A stretch of 64,000 bases of DNA, taken from Echiichthys vipera. Taxonomy: Eukaryota; Chordata; Actinopteri; Perciformes; Trachinidae. Positions 10,403 to 24,891 of the stretch are shown here, in pieces; position 1 is the first letter of the stretch; every line of letters starts with the position of its first letter. The DNA lies in assembly GCA_963691815.1 (NCBI GenBank), contig OY829646.1, forward strand, positions 24,968,938 to 25,032,937, in the 5' to 3' direction. A program made the translations under genes and the position numbers. The notes under the pieces were generated by a model, which saw nothing but the letters and a program-made list of their open reading frames with translations, was not told where the DNA came from and did no database searches.

Positions 10403-13400
10403 ACCCTTCACCTTACATTGTTGTGTTTACATTGTAACTTTTAGTGGGGAGGATGGTGCCTTCAGCTGCCACTAGGGGCCTCAGTCTGGCTGAAAGTTGC
10501 ACCACTTTTGTTTTCATATGTACAGTTTTGCTGTAACTTTTGTTTTGTTATGTTTTAACATTTCTCCACAGGGAAACATTTCACTGTAAGCTTAACCAGA
10601 AACATTAGCTTGATCAAAGGAAGCATATTTAATGTGTTTAGGTTTGAAAACGGAGTTGTTACTTATGTTCTGAAGGTTATACAAAAACTTTGTTCTGAAC
10701 AAAGAAAGGACAACAATACAATATATCATGTGCTTGTGTGCTTCAGCAACTGCAAACATGCCTGAAGTCACAACTGATAACATGATTTTAGATTCTCTTT
10801 GAGAGATTTAAACGCTCACAACAAATCTGCGTATTTATTTATTTGTGAAGCTCCCACTAATGACCATGTTTTTGCAGGAGAAAATGCTTCTACATTAAAT
10901 ATGAATACACATCATGATGAAACAATTAGGCAATGGTCCTCTGTGTAGCTGGTTTAAGTATCTGGATGCCTAAAAAAAAATCCTGTAATCACAAACAAAG
11001 CTGTGGAGTAGTTTTCACAAATTAGCCATTCTTCTTGGTGGAAAAGAATGTAATTAGAGAATTTTGAAAGAGGGAATCTAACAGGCTCTCTCTTGTCAAG
11101 ACTGAACCTTCCCGATTTATGAAATAAGATAATCAATCAGAAGTACGCTTACATATTGGAAGGGATACCCAGAGGTTCATGATAGGATGACACATGGCCT
11201 CGGAGTCAGAGGCTCTCACAGCATATGGGCTGTGCTTTCCTCTAGCCCTTTTACCACTCAGGAGGCAGACTGGACTTCTCACTCTCAGCTACTCCGCATT
11301 ATTGTCCATTATCACACCGTGGTCCATGTGTAAGGTGACAGTGGTGCTCTGATGGAGAGGCGACAGGGGGACCCAGACTGCAATAACATATTATTAGCTT
11401 TTTTCACAGCTCCACTGGGCTGGATTTACACTGGATATCCAGAGACCTTCGAGGGCAGCCCACTGTCACAGCAGTGTCCACCAGCAGAGCAATCGCCAGA
11501 GATACAGGTGTGTGTGGACCGAATAGCCATGCACCCACGCAAGACACACAAACACAAACAGAGTAGGCCTTTTCCAATTAGCCTCAGTGTGCTGTCATTT
11601 TTGTGTGCTATTGTAGGACCACATGTCCTCCTTTTGTTCTGTAACCGTAAACTGCTGTAAACGCATTTCCTGCCATTACTGTGGCTTGTCTGAGTCAAGA
11701 CAGACAGACAGACAGACAGACATATACAGTAGATAGATTCAAATTCCATATGAGGGAGGGTGGGGCACATCTGCTGCTGCTGTGTAAATGTGTGATGCTC
11801 TTGTCCTTGGTAATGTTAACAGTCTCCCTTGTGACTGATGCCTCTCGTCCCAGCCTTGTTTATAAAACAGTCAGAACTTCGTTAAGGGACAATAACATCA
11901 GCCAGGCTCAATTATGGTGACATTTTGCTGACATGCAGATAGCCTCCCCTCAATCTTTTTTATGTAAAATACTGATGTGCCAGTCACATATGGATGGATG
12001 AACTTTGGGAGAATCAATGGTATTGATGAATCATAGATCATACAAGTCAACAAGACTGACACCAAGAGAGCGAATTCATCGCACGCATAAATTCAATATT
12101 AAATTGTAATCATAATCAGACAAAGTGAGTTATGTATAATCAATAGCACAATTATGATAGAACTTGTCCTTGTAATACGGACAATAAGTGCATTCAAACA
12201 GGCTGCATTGTGTCTATCACAGCATGATCTTGTGTAGATGTCTATACATTGTTAATGGTATCCCTTTAGTTATTTATTTATTTATGGTGACACTCATTAT
12301 CTCAGGCAGCTTATTTAATGATATCACTGAAAAGATGGTCACAACAATCCTAATAAATGTACCAAGGACTTCTCTGTAAGAAAGAAAAAACATTGCTGTG
12401 AATTGTTGTAAACTATGGAGGTTGTTTTGCAATATGTTGGGAGGTGATTGTCAGGGGGAGAGTACAATAAGGCTGCTAAATCCAGTGAGACGATTGAGTT
12501 TGATTGTCCTTTGGTGTGCCCTGAAATATTAGAGCAACTCTGAGCTGCTTCGTCTGATGTTGGTGATCTAAAGGTTCTGACACCCCAGGCCAAGAGCATC
12601 TGACGGTCAATATGAACATCTGTTGCCCTAGTTTTTGCGGTGTGTCCCGCACTGTTGGCACTAATCAGTCCTTGTTAGCGACTTTTTGGCCGATTCAGGA
12701 TGTTGAATCGGCGGCACAACAGTCAGCCTTTGTCAGCACTAGTTCTTTGATATCGGTTTTGTGTGTCTGGGCCTTAACACAACAAGCTGGCAAAAAATCA
12801 AACTAATTTAGGGTTATGAAACTGTATCAGATTATTTTCTTAAATTAGTTATTTATTTAGTTAGTTAGCTCCATTTCTGTGTCATGCCGAACATCTGGCC
12901 CTTCCCACATGGGATTACAAGAAACCACAATTTTACAATACATGCATCTTCTATAAAAACATGTGTATGGTGGCCCTGAGAGTTCAATACATTGCAAAAT
13001 AAGAGAACACATGCAAGAAAATATCTTCACAGAAATTCTGTAGCACACGGCAACAGAAACCGTTTCCAGGGGACACTAAAAATTGATGCACACAGCTGGG
13101 ATATGGCTTCATTTTCTTGTGGTTTAACTACTTATTTGCATGTGTTTTCTTAATTTGTAATACACTGTGCTCTCAGGGCCATCTTGAAGTACTGGTATAA
13201 ACCTACAGTTTATCCAGATAAATTACTTTTTTTCATCTACCAGGCATTCTTCAACTGGCTAATTTCAGTTTTTAAGTTTCATATGCAAACAGCCAACTTA
13301 GTCATCATTAACTTCTATGTCATTCAGGCAGCACATTGGACAAATCTGCTTTATTCCTTCATCACCTCAAACAAAATACAACAAACTGGCAGACATGGAT

Positions 13401-15540
13401 GCTTATGTGTTGGCACAAGTAACTCTACACTGAGCAGAACAACACTCTATAAGAGTTGAAAGAACCAAGTGAATAAATGACCAAGTAAAAGGTGGCAAGC
13501 AGAGCAGAAATAAGCACAGATGATGAAAGTTGTGAGGAAGATAAACTGCACAAGTTGTAAGTACCTAGAAAATGTGCATCTAGCGTCAGATTTAACATTG
13601 GTGGATGATCGAACATGTGCAAGGACTTTATGATTGGTGGCACAATCAAGTGTTGAAGAGAAAAAACAAACTAAACCTGTGTATTCAGACAGAGAAATCA
13701 TTGTTTCATATTTGCTCTGTATGTCATATTAAATGAGTCATGAAGGAATTACTGTTGAGCAGACACAGGCAAGGGGAGCTGAGGGAAGCCACGGGTTGGA
13801 AAATGTGAGCTGGCATACTGTAGAGCAACAAATCAAGAGAATATATCTGGTGGAAAGGTATCTACACACATGCCTAATAACTTCGGTACATATGTATGAC
13901 ATGTTATAGATGTGCTCATGTAAATATCTGCACATTTTTACCCACCCTGTATATAAACTGTTATCTGTCACATATTAACCTTTCTCATATTTCCCTTGTC
14001 ACAAAAGAAAGCAGGAATAACAATTAAAAAACATAATTTTATGAATTTTTATTTTATTTTACATGTTTAAAAAAACACGGTTCAATGTAATATTATTTAA
14101 AACTAAACTGTGTTTGGTTTCAACGAAAGCTCCGCAGGGTACCTTTTAAGATCACTTTACTTACTGTTGCAGAGCACTGATGCCCTTTAATATAACATAA
14201 CATAATGTAAGGTTGTGTAATCTGAGTCCAACATTCAGGTAATACACTCTGTCTTGGGAAGACATGTTAGATGCAGGATGTGGAAGAAGAAGAACGCACA
14301 AAAGACAGAATCTATTCATTGATCTAGTTGCAGCAAGGTTGGAAAGTCAGTGGATGTCCTGCAGAGTTTGGTTAGTGGTCACCTTCAACGTCCATCAAGA
14401 CTTAAGTCGTTTTCTCTTATGAACCCTGGACAATGTCTGACAAATCAGATGTGGGCATGGTCCAAGTGTAGCACACTTGGTTTAGACAAGGGACGGGTGA
14501 TTCTTGCAGAAGGAAGGACATGACATGGTTTGTAATTTGACCATTATCAACCGAGTCTCTTGCTGTTCCTTGAAATTGTCTGATGATTTTGGCATTGGTC
14601 CTTAACAACAAAAGTTCATGAATCTTGTTGTCTCTCCAGTTAGATATTTTCTAGTGTCTTTGTGTAAATTTCTTTTACTCCTGGATGTTTGTTTGATGCA
14701 AACCGCATGATAGAAACGCCATCTACACGCTAACTTGTTTACAGTGAATTCGCACACATGGGCTCATTTGGACATTACATAGACTTTGTACAAGGGTGCT
14801 GGCAGGGTAAAGTCTGTTTGATCTTGGACTGAACTGATTCAGACATTTGTGTTCTCACATACAGATTCTCCGGGTAATGTCTAGCTAATTTCACATTGCA
14901 GTGCATGTGTGAAAGGAGCTTTAGATGAATACTGTTCCTCTACAGACTGTTATGGCTAATGTCAAGACAAAAAGCAACATGTGATGGTATTCATTCATGG
15001 TAGCATGAGAAGATACTTCTGTCTACATCTTCACCAGCTAGTGTAATTATTGCATACTGCTCACAAAGAAAATTCTGCTGGTGCGCAATAGAGAAGGCTT
15101 TTTCAAACTCAAGGGTCAACCATCTCAGTGTTTACCTCTTATTTGTACAAAGTGGTGTTTGAACTGCTGGCCATTTCAAGCCAGCCGCGTCCGTTTACTC
15201 CTCAAACTTAGTTCAGGAGCAAAGCCCTTTAGCCAACAAAACTCTTGGTTAGGTTTACATTTTTTCTGAGGTTATTGAGCAGAAAACCACCCTCTCTCAT
15301 TTCCAATGTGTGTCACTTTCATTTTCAGCTTACTTCTGCTGCATATTTTCTCTTTTCGAGGTCTGAATTCAAGATGTTCATAGTGAATCATGGCTTCCAT
15401 AACTATATTCCTGGCTTCATACCCCTGGGGGTAAGCAGGGGTAAAATACACTGCGCATGACTTGACCACACCACAGACTGTATGTACGTTGTAATTAATC
15501 GTAGAACGCCTGTGGTGATTGTCTGCGAGTAAAATCATAC
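10403..15540. other. intergenic, no gene found; old repeat debris
   Basis: AT-rich. It holds a (GACA)n run at 11700-11722 and, near 12490-12770, a block with a repeated GATGTTGAATCGGC-like wording that resembles a fish MITE but cannot be bounded. At 15245-15589 open frames exist on both strands over the same bases, more typical of a degraded repeat than of a gene. No exon pair with matching phase was found. Confidence 0.5.
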
Positions 15541-15574
15541 ACATTGTTTTAGATCTTTGTACAAAAAGGATTGA

Positions 15575-15628
15575 ATGAAGGAGTACCAATACCCAGTATG
15601 TACCAATGAAGGAGTACCAATACCCATG
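15575..15628. repeat. imperfect 31-bp tandem duplication
   Basis: ATGAAGGAGTACCAATACCC occurs at 15575 and again at 15606, a 31-base period. A shorter AATACCCAGT echo follows near 15648. Confidence 0.8.
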
Positions 15629-15983
15629 TGATGCAATTCAATATGCAAATACCCAGTGGGACGAGGGAAAGAGACAACAGCCATGAGTTAACAGTCAGAC
15701 ATGGATGAAAGAAAGCAAAAATACTGTTTAGCTTCAGGTCTCAAATGTGGCAGCATCAGCAAAGTTAGGTTGGGTCTTTAAAATACATTCAAAATCGTCA
15801 TTTATTTATAAGCGATTTCTACCCTTTTATCGGTCAAACATGGTATTGTTAAATTTAGGACACCGTTGTTTTTTAGTTCCATAAGCAGACCCGTAGGAAC
15901 ACAATGTGCATGTAGACATAGACATGTGCACCACTATACTGTAATGGTTTAATCACTCACTCACTCACACTCACACGCACACG

Positions 15984-17439
<1,456 letters not shown>

Positions 17440-18185
17440 AGGAAGGGGGCCTACCTACCTACATATCACAGACAGAGGAGCGGCAGAGAAGACAGCTCTG
17501 ACTTATTATTCTGATCATCTCAAACAGACAATAAACCAGGAGGTCATGTTTCAGCATGTAATAACATGGCGTAGCAGCAGGACCAGAGACAGTGGGAAAC
17601 TCACAGGCACAGCGTATGGGCCATGAATCAAATGGGCAATGCATTGTCTCAGAAAATGACTTATTAGTCAATATAAAGGGGGATACTGTGTCTTTGAGGT
17701 GTAAATAGCTGCGGCTGTGCAGAGAAGGGGAGGCGCCCTGGTTAATGAACGAGACAAGAAAAACCTTGTATAAAAGGACAAACCAGATCACAAGATTTCA
17801 ACCCCATTAGCTGCTACTCACAGGGAATGATAATAATGATAAAGGATGGTAGGGCCTTTGATTTGGGAGTAGCAAACTGTGTTGTCTTGAGAAAAAATCT
17901 TTTCCTGGAGGAGAATCAAAGAGCAGTTCATTTTCACACTGACCTTCAGGGCTCAAGGCGGCCAGACAAGGGCACAAACAGATTGAGAATTAATTGGTGC
18001 AATTAACATTTTGTGATTATAAGGACTTCAGATCAATACCCTATGCAAATAGCTGTATTGATGTGCAGCAGAAACCTTGTTAATTGTGTTTGGCGAACAA
18101 ACAGGCCCCTGTGCTACTATTCCATAATGGAACAGGAGGCACGGACAGGTTCAAACTGCTGACCACTTTAGATGCATGAGGACGT
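17440..18185. promoter_or_regulatory. candidate conserved non-coding element with octamer
   Basis: Repeat-free block. A GAGAATTAATTGGTGCAATT cluster (17985-18004) is followed by a perfect POU octamer ATGCAAAT at 18043-18050 and then GTTAATTGTGTTTGG. This packing of homeodomain and POU sites is typical of developmental enhancers. The 110-residue minus-strand open frame here lacks any motif. Conservation has not been tested. Confidence 0.38.
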
Positions 18186-19660
18186 GCAGCAGTTTCTCTC
18201 TCCTCCATCCTACCAGTCCACCCCTTCACCCTCCACTCTGCTCAAGACTTTTAAGAAAAGTTGCAGAGTTTGATGATCTCCGTTGCTTTCAAGTTGGCCT
18301 TTTAGTGGCTCTCTGAAGAGGCTCTTAAAAGCTGGATGAAGATCCGTCAGTGGTTCTCTGATCACCACGCTCATGTCAGGCGGCAGCAGATTACACAAAA
18401 TGGCCTTCTGCTTTCTTTCTTTTACAGTTTTTAACAGTGGGAATGGGCATCTAAGGAAGAATTGAAACACTCGGTGGCGACAGCCATTGAAATGAATTAG
18501 TTTCAGCTTTATTGCTATGGACTGGATTTTCCACTCTCGTTATTAAACTGCGTTAAAAATGCACTTTCATTTCAGATAAGTACCAGTAATCCTGTTTGCA
18601 GACCACAGCAGATGAAGTTAAATATAATTTAAGCAGAAACGGAAACGCGTGGAACAATGTAATCACTGAAAGTGAGATTGAAGTGATGCTATTCTTATCA
18701 TTATTATTATTTTCATTACAGTTGGGGTGGAAAGACACCAGTGATGGCAGCAGCAGCAGCAAGCAGTAGGTGAGAAAAGAGGGGGAAAAAAACAACCCCA
18801 TCCAATAACTATCACAGCCAATAAATCCCTGCTCACTACTGCCCATCTCACTTTTTCTTTAAGTGACAATTGGCTTGCAGATTGTTGCAGGGCTAACATC
18901 CTGTGGCCTTGAAGAAACACACAGAGCTGGCAACGTACAAAAGGCATGAAGCTACTGTTAATTAGCTGAGTTTACAGGCTGAAGGAACGGTTAGCAGGGT
19001 CTTTTATGTGCTGTACTGCCTGCTGTGGCTGTGGTGTCGGTGTAATGATGCTGCGCTTAATGTGGCCTTACCTGTCTTTAGCACTGTTACATTTTCTAGA
19101 ATGAAGTAAATAAGGTAGAAACCGTGGTCAGAACAGAGCAGAGCAAGAAAATTATTAAAAAATACACATTTTTTACCCTGCATTTATTTGATGAATAGAT
19201 CTTACCAAATTGTAATGACTGATATTAAAATAACCTATACCGCATTTCACCATAATTTAAAAAGAAGTTCTCAAGCGTAAGATTACAGGTTATATAATTA
19301 AAAGTTAACAATTGCCATCATATTAGCCATTTGTTAGCGTGCTAATTACTGTTAATTCTTTTCGATTTTGGGCTCTACTCCTTTAGGCATTAGCCTTAAT
19401 CTCCCTGGTGATGAAGTTGGGGTATAAAACAGAAAGCATTAGAGGGAGGGAAGAGTGGACATGGAATTAAACCATCATACTTATTACAATGTTTAACAAA
19501 CACCACCACTTACTGGGCTATTTGTCTAAATACCTTTCTGTTAAAGAAAACATTTCCATGTCTTTTCTAAATTACACAACAGGCTGAGATTTTATATAAA
19601 AACTGTGAAAGTATCAAAACATTCAATCCACAGACCAATGCACACAGCCCGTGTTCAGAA
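18186..19660. other. intergenic, no gene found
   Basis: Contains TTA/TAT trinucleotide runs near 18700 and a short CAG run near 18750. No bounded exon or recognised repeat. Confidence 0.5.
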
Positions 19661-19965
19661 ACTGTGCCTTTAAACGAGCCGCCAGGACTTCTGAGCAGTT
19701 GTGATGTCACATACTATACTATATATAGGTAGAAAGTGACACCACATTCCCTGGATGCAATGGCAGTGCAGAGACGCTGATAGCGCAAATACTAAAGAAA
19801 TGGTTCTTAAAGAGAAAACAGAGTGTTTTAGACAGAGAGCTAATGCAGGTATAGTCCGACACAGTATGAAAAAAATAATGTCATTTGAACATTAAAGCAT
19901 GTAAACATGTTCTAGGTGAAATCCAAAATACAAGTATGAACCTGAAAATGAGCATGATATGGGAC
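19661..19965. repeat. interspersed fish repeat (DNA-element derived)
   Basis: Wording known to me from many fish genomes: CTGTGCCTTTAAACGAGCC at the left, GGCAGTGCAGAGACGCTGAT in the middle, and AGTATGAACCTGAAAATGAG then CATGATATGGGAC at the right end. The exact superfamily is not certain; a non-autonomous DNA transposon is likely. Confidence 0.7.
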
Positions 19966-21843
19966 TGTTAATAGTGTTTGTGAAGTGAGATCAAATTACA
20001 TTTATTTGAATTTAATAAAAAAAAATATCAAGCTAAAGGGATGGTTTCCAGCTTGAGCTTTATGCCTAAAGTGATATTTTCGTTAAAAAAAAGATTAGTA
20101 TCGCCGTGCAAAATATAGTGCTGTATGTGTAAAATTTACAGCTGAATTCTAAAAAGACCCATGAGTATCCAAAAGAAACACATTTTCTTTGTACTAGAAG
20201 TCATTGTTTAATTAATATGGATACCAGACTCATTGTTATGGGGGCACATAGCGACCTTTTGGCCATGCGGTCTTACAAAATCCATTGGTACGTTGATGCA
20301 GTTGCTGCATGATGAACTTCATCTTTCACTGGATCAATTAATGTCGACGGTCAAGAATGTAAAAATCAAGATTCAATAGAACTGCAAACACATAAGGATG
20401 AAGATCAATCCACGAGTAAACATCAATGCAAGAGGACTAAGATGCCTCTGGAAGCTGAGGCAGGTTTAAAGTAAACATTGCTCTAAAGATGAAGATGATT
20501 GTGGTGATGATGACCCTGATTCTATCTATTATTGCACCTGTTATAAAATCCATTGCTTCTCTGCTGCAGAAGAGAGGAGACTTAACCTTCTACCTGAGCA
20601 ATCAACATATAAAAGATACATAATGATGACATGTGAACCATTTTCCAAACACTGTTATAGAGACAGAAATAATGCAGATAGTAAATCATAAAACCAGCAG
20701 CCGAAATGCCCATCTACGGTCAGGCTGTGGAGAGCAGGTGAAAAATACACAATAGTATTGCATTTTGAGATGTGGTTCAAAAAGACCTTGTCAAGATTGA
20801 TGTCTCTCCTGTAGCTATAGTTAATAGTAAGGGAACACTCCTGAAATTAGAATCCACTTCTTTCTAAATGCACCACCTGTGAATCGAGGACATCTGAGAA
20901 AAAAAAGGAAGGGTACATGTCATTTCTATAGGTTTCCAAGACACGGGGAAAGGAGAACAGCCAATCTATGAGATGTAATGGATATGTCAAGAATTGCTAA
21001 ATCATAGGTGTCCAAGGCAGAAAGACAACTAACCCAAACATAATGTCATTCTGGAGGCACAAAAGGGGTAAATGCAGGAAAGACGAGAGGAGGAAATGAC
21101 ACGGGTGGATAAAGTATTGCATTTAAATTAAGCAAAAATGAGAAAAAATATTAACAGTTTATTTTCTTGCACAGTGTTCTTTATTATTACCTATTTGGCA
21201 TCTCTGTCTGGGTGCATTATGGAAATGAAGAAATGCTACTTTGCTTAACAATAACACACTGACTTTGAATCCTCTTACTTAAGGTTTGATTGCTTCTTGA
21301 CGGTGGTTTTAAATGAATTGTGTTGAGGAGTGATAAAGAGCTTATTGCCAGGAATAAAAGCCCAGAGCAATGAAGAAAAGCTACACATGGAGTGGCTAGG
21401 CGATACAGGCTATTACGGTGAGGGAATGGTGTCCTTGACTGCCAGGACGGCTTAGAATTTTATTTCATCTTGTTTTGCTGGCTGCTGACAATGATGCGTG
21501 ACTCTGGCAGCGGAGGAAGAGGGCAAGCATGAGAGCCATTTTAGATCTCATTTACATATAGTGTGTCTATAACAGCATGAACCACGTTTCAATGTGTGTG
21601 CATGTGCATAAGAAGATGCAATGTGCACGTTTCAGGAGACATGAACACCGGATGTGTACACACAGGTGTACTTGTGCTCCCGAGCATTTTAAAAGTTTGT
21701 TTTTGAAATTTCTACAGCACAGCAGAGCTGGCAGCCTGGGTTGTGACAGGTTGTGCTGGCTGGAGGTTTCTAAAATTATTGATCATAAAAGGTGATGTGC
21801 TGGTGGAGACATGTACTGTGTTGCAGAAGAGGTCAATGTGGAA
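19966..21843. other. intergenic, no gene found
   Basis: AT-rich, with no splice-bounded coding signal. 20040-20560 has slightly richer composition but no frame runs through it. Confidence 0.5.
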
Positions 21844-21966
21844 ACAAGATGTGAATTGACTGTGGACCATCCCTGGCCATAGTATTTAAAATATACCAAA
21901 AAAAACAAGATGTGAATTGACTGTGGACCATCCCTGGCCATAGTATTTAAAACATACCAAAAAAAA
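21844..21966. repeat. tandem duplication, 61-bp unit, two copies
   Basis: ACAAGATGTGAATTGACTG starts at 21844 and again at 21905, and the copies differ by about one base (AATATACC against AACATACC) plus the length of the A-run. Near-identity means a recent event, probably replication slippage around the poly-A. Confidence 0.93.
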
Positions 21967-22812
21967 CTGACTTTGATCGTGTCCTTGAACAAAGTCCAAA
22001 ACACACCCTCATTACAAATGTGGATGGTCAAAGAGCCAAGGTAGTGGTAACACTTGTTATGATCCCCCCGGTTAGGAGACCATCCAGTGAAATCCTAGGT
22101 GCCTCTGAGGCGTAGTGGCCTGAGGGCAAAAACATGACCTCTGAAGGGACTGTAGCTGACACCTTTCATTCAAAAACATAGGATCAAATTCTCCAGGAGA
22201 AAAGAGTAAAATATCTTCCTACTGCTGATTGTGACTTTGGCCAGGTACAGTAGGAGCTCATGGTGTACAAGCTTGCAGGTTGACCAGTTGCATCCCCTGA
22301 CAAGTGCACACATTGTCTCAATTGTTTTTTTTTCAGCTATGTGGAGGAACAAATGTTTCATGGGGGGTTGTGGAATAAATAAATAAATAAACAGTGGAGT
22401 GACAAATAAAACCAAAAAGAACATCCCAAATGGTGCAGTCAGAGTCCAACAGAAACAGGATGCAAAAAGTGTTTTTGTAAAACGCACTGAGCAGGATGAC
22501 TTGCTGTTTACAATGTGCAACTGGAGTAGTGAAGTAAAGAACAAAATATTTCATATAATTAATACAATAATATCATTTTAGAGATCATCTTGGGATAGGA
22601 CCACACCAGTCGCAATGGGGAGGTGTTGTGTGTTTTGGATCAGCGGTGGGTTTAGAAAGGCTTGGGAAAACATCATTTTGACACTAAAGCATACTTACTT
22701 CAACCGAAATGGGATAGTTGGGATTTCAATACATAAGAAACACTATTAAGAAGGTACACAATGATATAAAACCTAAAAAACAGACAAAAAACAAACATAA
22801 CGTATCTGACCT
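21967..22812. other. intergenic, no gene found
   Basis: A short (AAAT)n lies at about 22374-22391. A 124-residue minus-strand open frame at 22170-22544 is leucine/phenylalanine-rich without a motif or splice context, and I judge it to be chance. Confidence 0.5.
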
Positions 22813-22815
22813 TTA

Positions 22816-23431
22816 GGGCGCACTCACTCTGTCCTTCCGCACCGCGCCCCGGGCTTTAGGGTACTTGTCCCCCCCTCCCTCTCCCCCCGCTTGCCAGCCC
22901 GTTTGTACTCACACTGCCTGGGCCTCGGCCAATGCTTCTTGCCTGCCTATACATCCTCACGTCGTAACAAGTTACACGCATTGATGACGTCATCGCAATG
23001 CGTCGCTTTGTTTACAAATCTATCCATTGAGTTTTTGTGCGTCTTGTCCGACTGTTTTTGAATATTTTCATCCGACCAAATCTGCAGTAAACACTCCACC
23101 TCCGCATCACACCAACATGAACCTTTCACCGCCATTGTTGTTGTTGTTAAATGTCCGCGCATGGTCCGTCCTTCTATTTCCTATGTCCGAACAGGCGCAC
23201 ATAAATTACGTCAGAAACCGTCGTAGTCCTTATGCTCGTACACGTGCGCGCGCTCGTGCTCGTACATGTGATAACGCGCTCTACAAAAGCCCACCTCTCT
23301 CAGGCGGGCCGTGAACAGCCCACTGGCCGCAGTTAAGCGCAGAGGGGGTGCACTCGCACTGGTCAAATGCACTAGGCTTTAGCCAAAAAAACGGTTTTGG
23401 CCCGGTGTGGAAGGACAGTGTGAGTGCGCCC
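22816..23431 (-). mobile_element. PIF/Harbinger-type element with Myb/SANT-like relic
   Basis: Inverted repeats 22816-22844 and 23403-23431 match at 27 of 29 positions (GGGCGCACTCAC at the tip). Both are flanked by TTA (22813-22815 and 23432-23434), the three-base TWA-type target duplication of Harbinger transposons. The interior is CpG-rich, unlike the neighbouring DNA. It carries a minus-strand ORF resembling the Myb/SANT-like DNA-binding protein that Harbinger elements encode alongside their transposase. No transposase remains, so the copy is non-autonomous. The strand given is that of the ORF. Confidence 0.85.
22947..23162 (-). pseudogene. Myb/SANT-like DNA-binding ORF fragment of the Harbinger element
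   Basis: 71 codons ending in TAG. After an internal Met (residue 10) it reads MAVKGSCWCDAEVECLLQIW then SDENIQKQ-D-THKNS. Two tryptophans 12 residues apart and the W-x-x-x-E-V-x-x-L-L-x-I-W pattern match the trihelix/Myb-SANT-like domain of Harbinger-encoded DNA-binding proteins. The third helix and the rest of the domain are missing and the frame closes early, so this is a remnant. A perfect TGACGTCA lies inside the ORF at 22985-22992. Confidence 0.65.
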
Positions 23432-23434
23432 TTA

Positions 23435-24891
23435 AAGTCCAAGAAAATGACCAACTAAAGAATTGACTTCCAGATCATGTTCAGGGCAGAGAGAGAGGCG
23501 AGACTTTTAGTAGCTGAAGATCTCAAAGTGTTTAGTTGCATCTCCCATAAAGATCCCCAGCCCCAGTACCAATGGATTCCTAAGATTGTCTAGTTTCAAA
23601 TGATACCAATATCTTTACTCTGGCTTTAAAACCTGCTACAGTCTCTGAAGGCCCGCAGTTAGACCTTCAAGGGGTTAAACGACAAGCTGCCTCTTGAGGG
23701 TATTTGAATGACTTGTGATGTAACATTACAAAAATTGGATGGATGTTTAAAAGTGACAGTTATATCCAATGATTTCCTAAATGTACATACAGTAAAGAAG
23801 GACATAAACAGAAACCTGACAAAGAGAAGGCAACTCTGCTTACAAATGTGACTAATAAAAAGGTGTACAATCATTCTGTGATTCAGACAAGACAATTTTT
23901 AATTATTATTTTTTTCTTCAGATCATCAACTGAGTACGCTAATTTGTCTACATTTGTGAAAAAGTAAATTAAATTCCTAGAAATTACCCTATCGTACTGG
24001 AGTAGTAGTATTACATAAAAATAAACATGGATGACCTTCAGTTGAAAACACAGTGAAGTAAAAATAAAGATGAAAGTGTCAAATGCAGCTTCAGAGATAG
24101 AAAATGATTAGTATATCCCTAATTATAGTGTTGTTCATAGTTGCTGTATAGATAAATAACGGCTAAAAAGTAGAAGATTACAACATTAATGTCACGACAT
24201 ATGTCACTAACATGCAGTCTGTAAATGTAATTGATTATTTGTCATCTTGAATATAAAGTGATCAGAGTCATACTGCTGTAAATATCAAGTCCTTTCAGTA
24301 AATATAACTTAGTTCAAACTGTTCTGTAGTGGTGTCAGGGCGTCTGACCTGACTCATCAGATGGTTTGTTACACAGGACCATCTGAGAAGGCGTCATTAG
24401 AAAGTGATCAGGAAAGGGCAGGGGCTTTCAAAACACACCTGGCAGGTGATTAAATGAACCACCTGTCTATCAAACTCTCGCCAAAGCCAATCAGGGGGAA
24501 AAAATAAATCATATTTTCCATGGAGAAAAGCCTTCAGCGCCATTCTCATCTCTCTATGAAGAAAAACTCTCCAGTTCTGATAAAACTGATTCTACTGCAG
24601 CATCTCGCCTAACCTCTTTAGGAGTTGCACTTGTTGTTATTTTGAACGAGCGGTCGGCTCTCACGTCGTTGTCACCTGGAGCCTGACAAGATGGATTTTC
24701 TTGTTACATGTTAACCCACGTGTTCTTCAGATTCAGCTGCTTTGCGAGGTAACATGAAGTCAGCATTTAGCTCAGATTTAGCTCAAGCTCTGAAATAAGT
24801 AGTCAATTGATATATAATTAACTTGCATTTCATTAATTGTTTCTGTGTCATTTTTAAACAAAAACATTTTATGGCTCCAGCTTTATGATTT
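23435..24891. other. intergenic, no gene found; probable old repeat near 24330-24500
   Basis: AT-rich. Around 24330-24500 wording such as CAGATGGTTTGTTACACAGG and ACACACCTGGCAGGTGATTA looks like a dispersed fish repeat, but I could not fix its ends or class. Confidence 0.45.

Noticed and set aside
13160..13710. Overlapping open frames on both strands
   Set aside because: AT-rich, no domain, no matched splice sites.
22170..22544. 124-residue minus ORF rich in Leu/Phe
   Set aside because: No domain or splice context; composition explained by AT-rich DNA.
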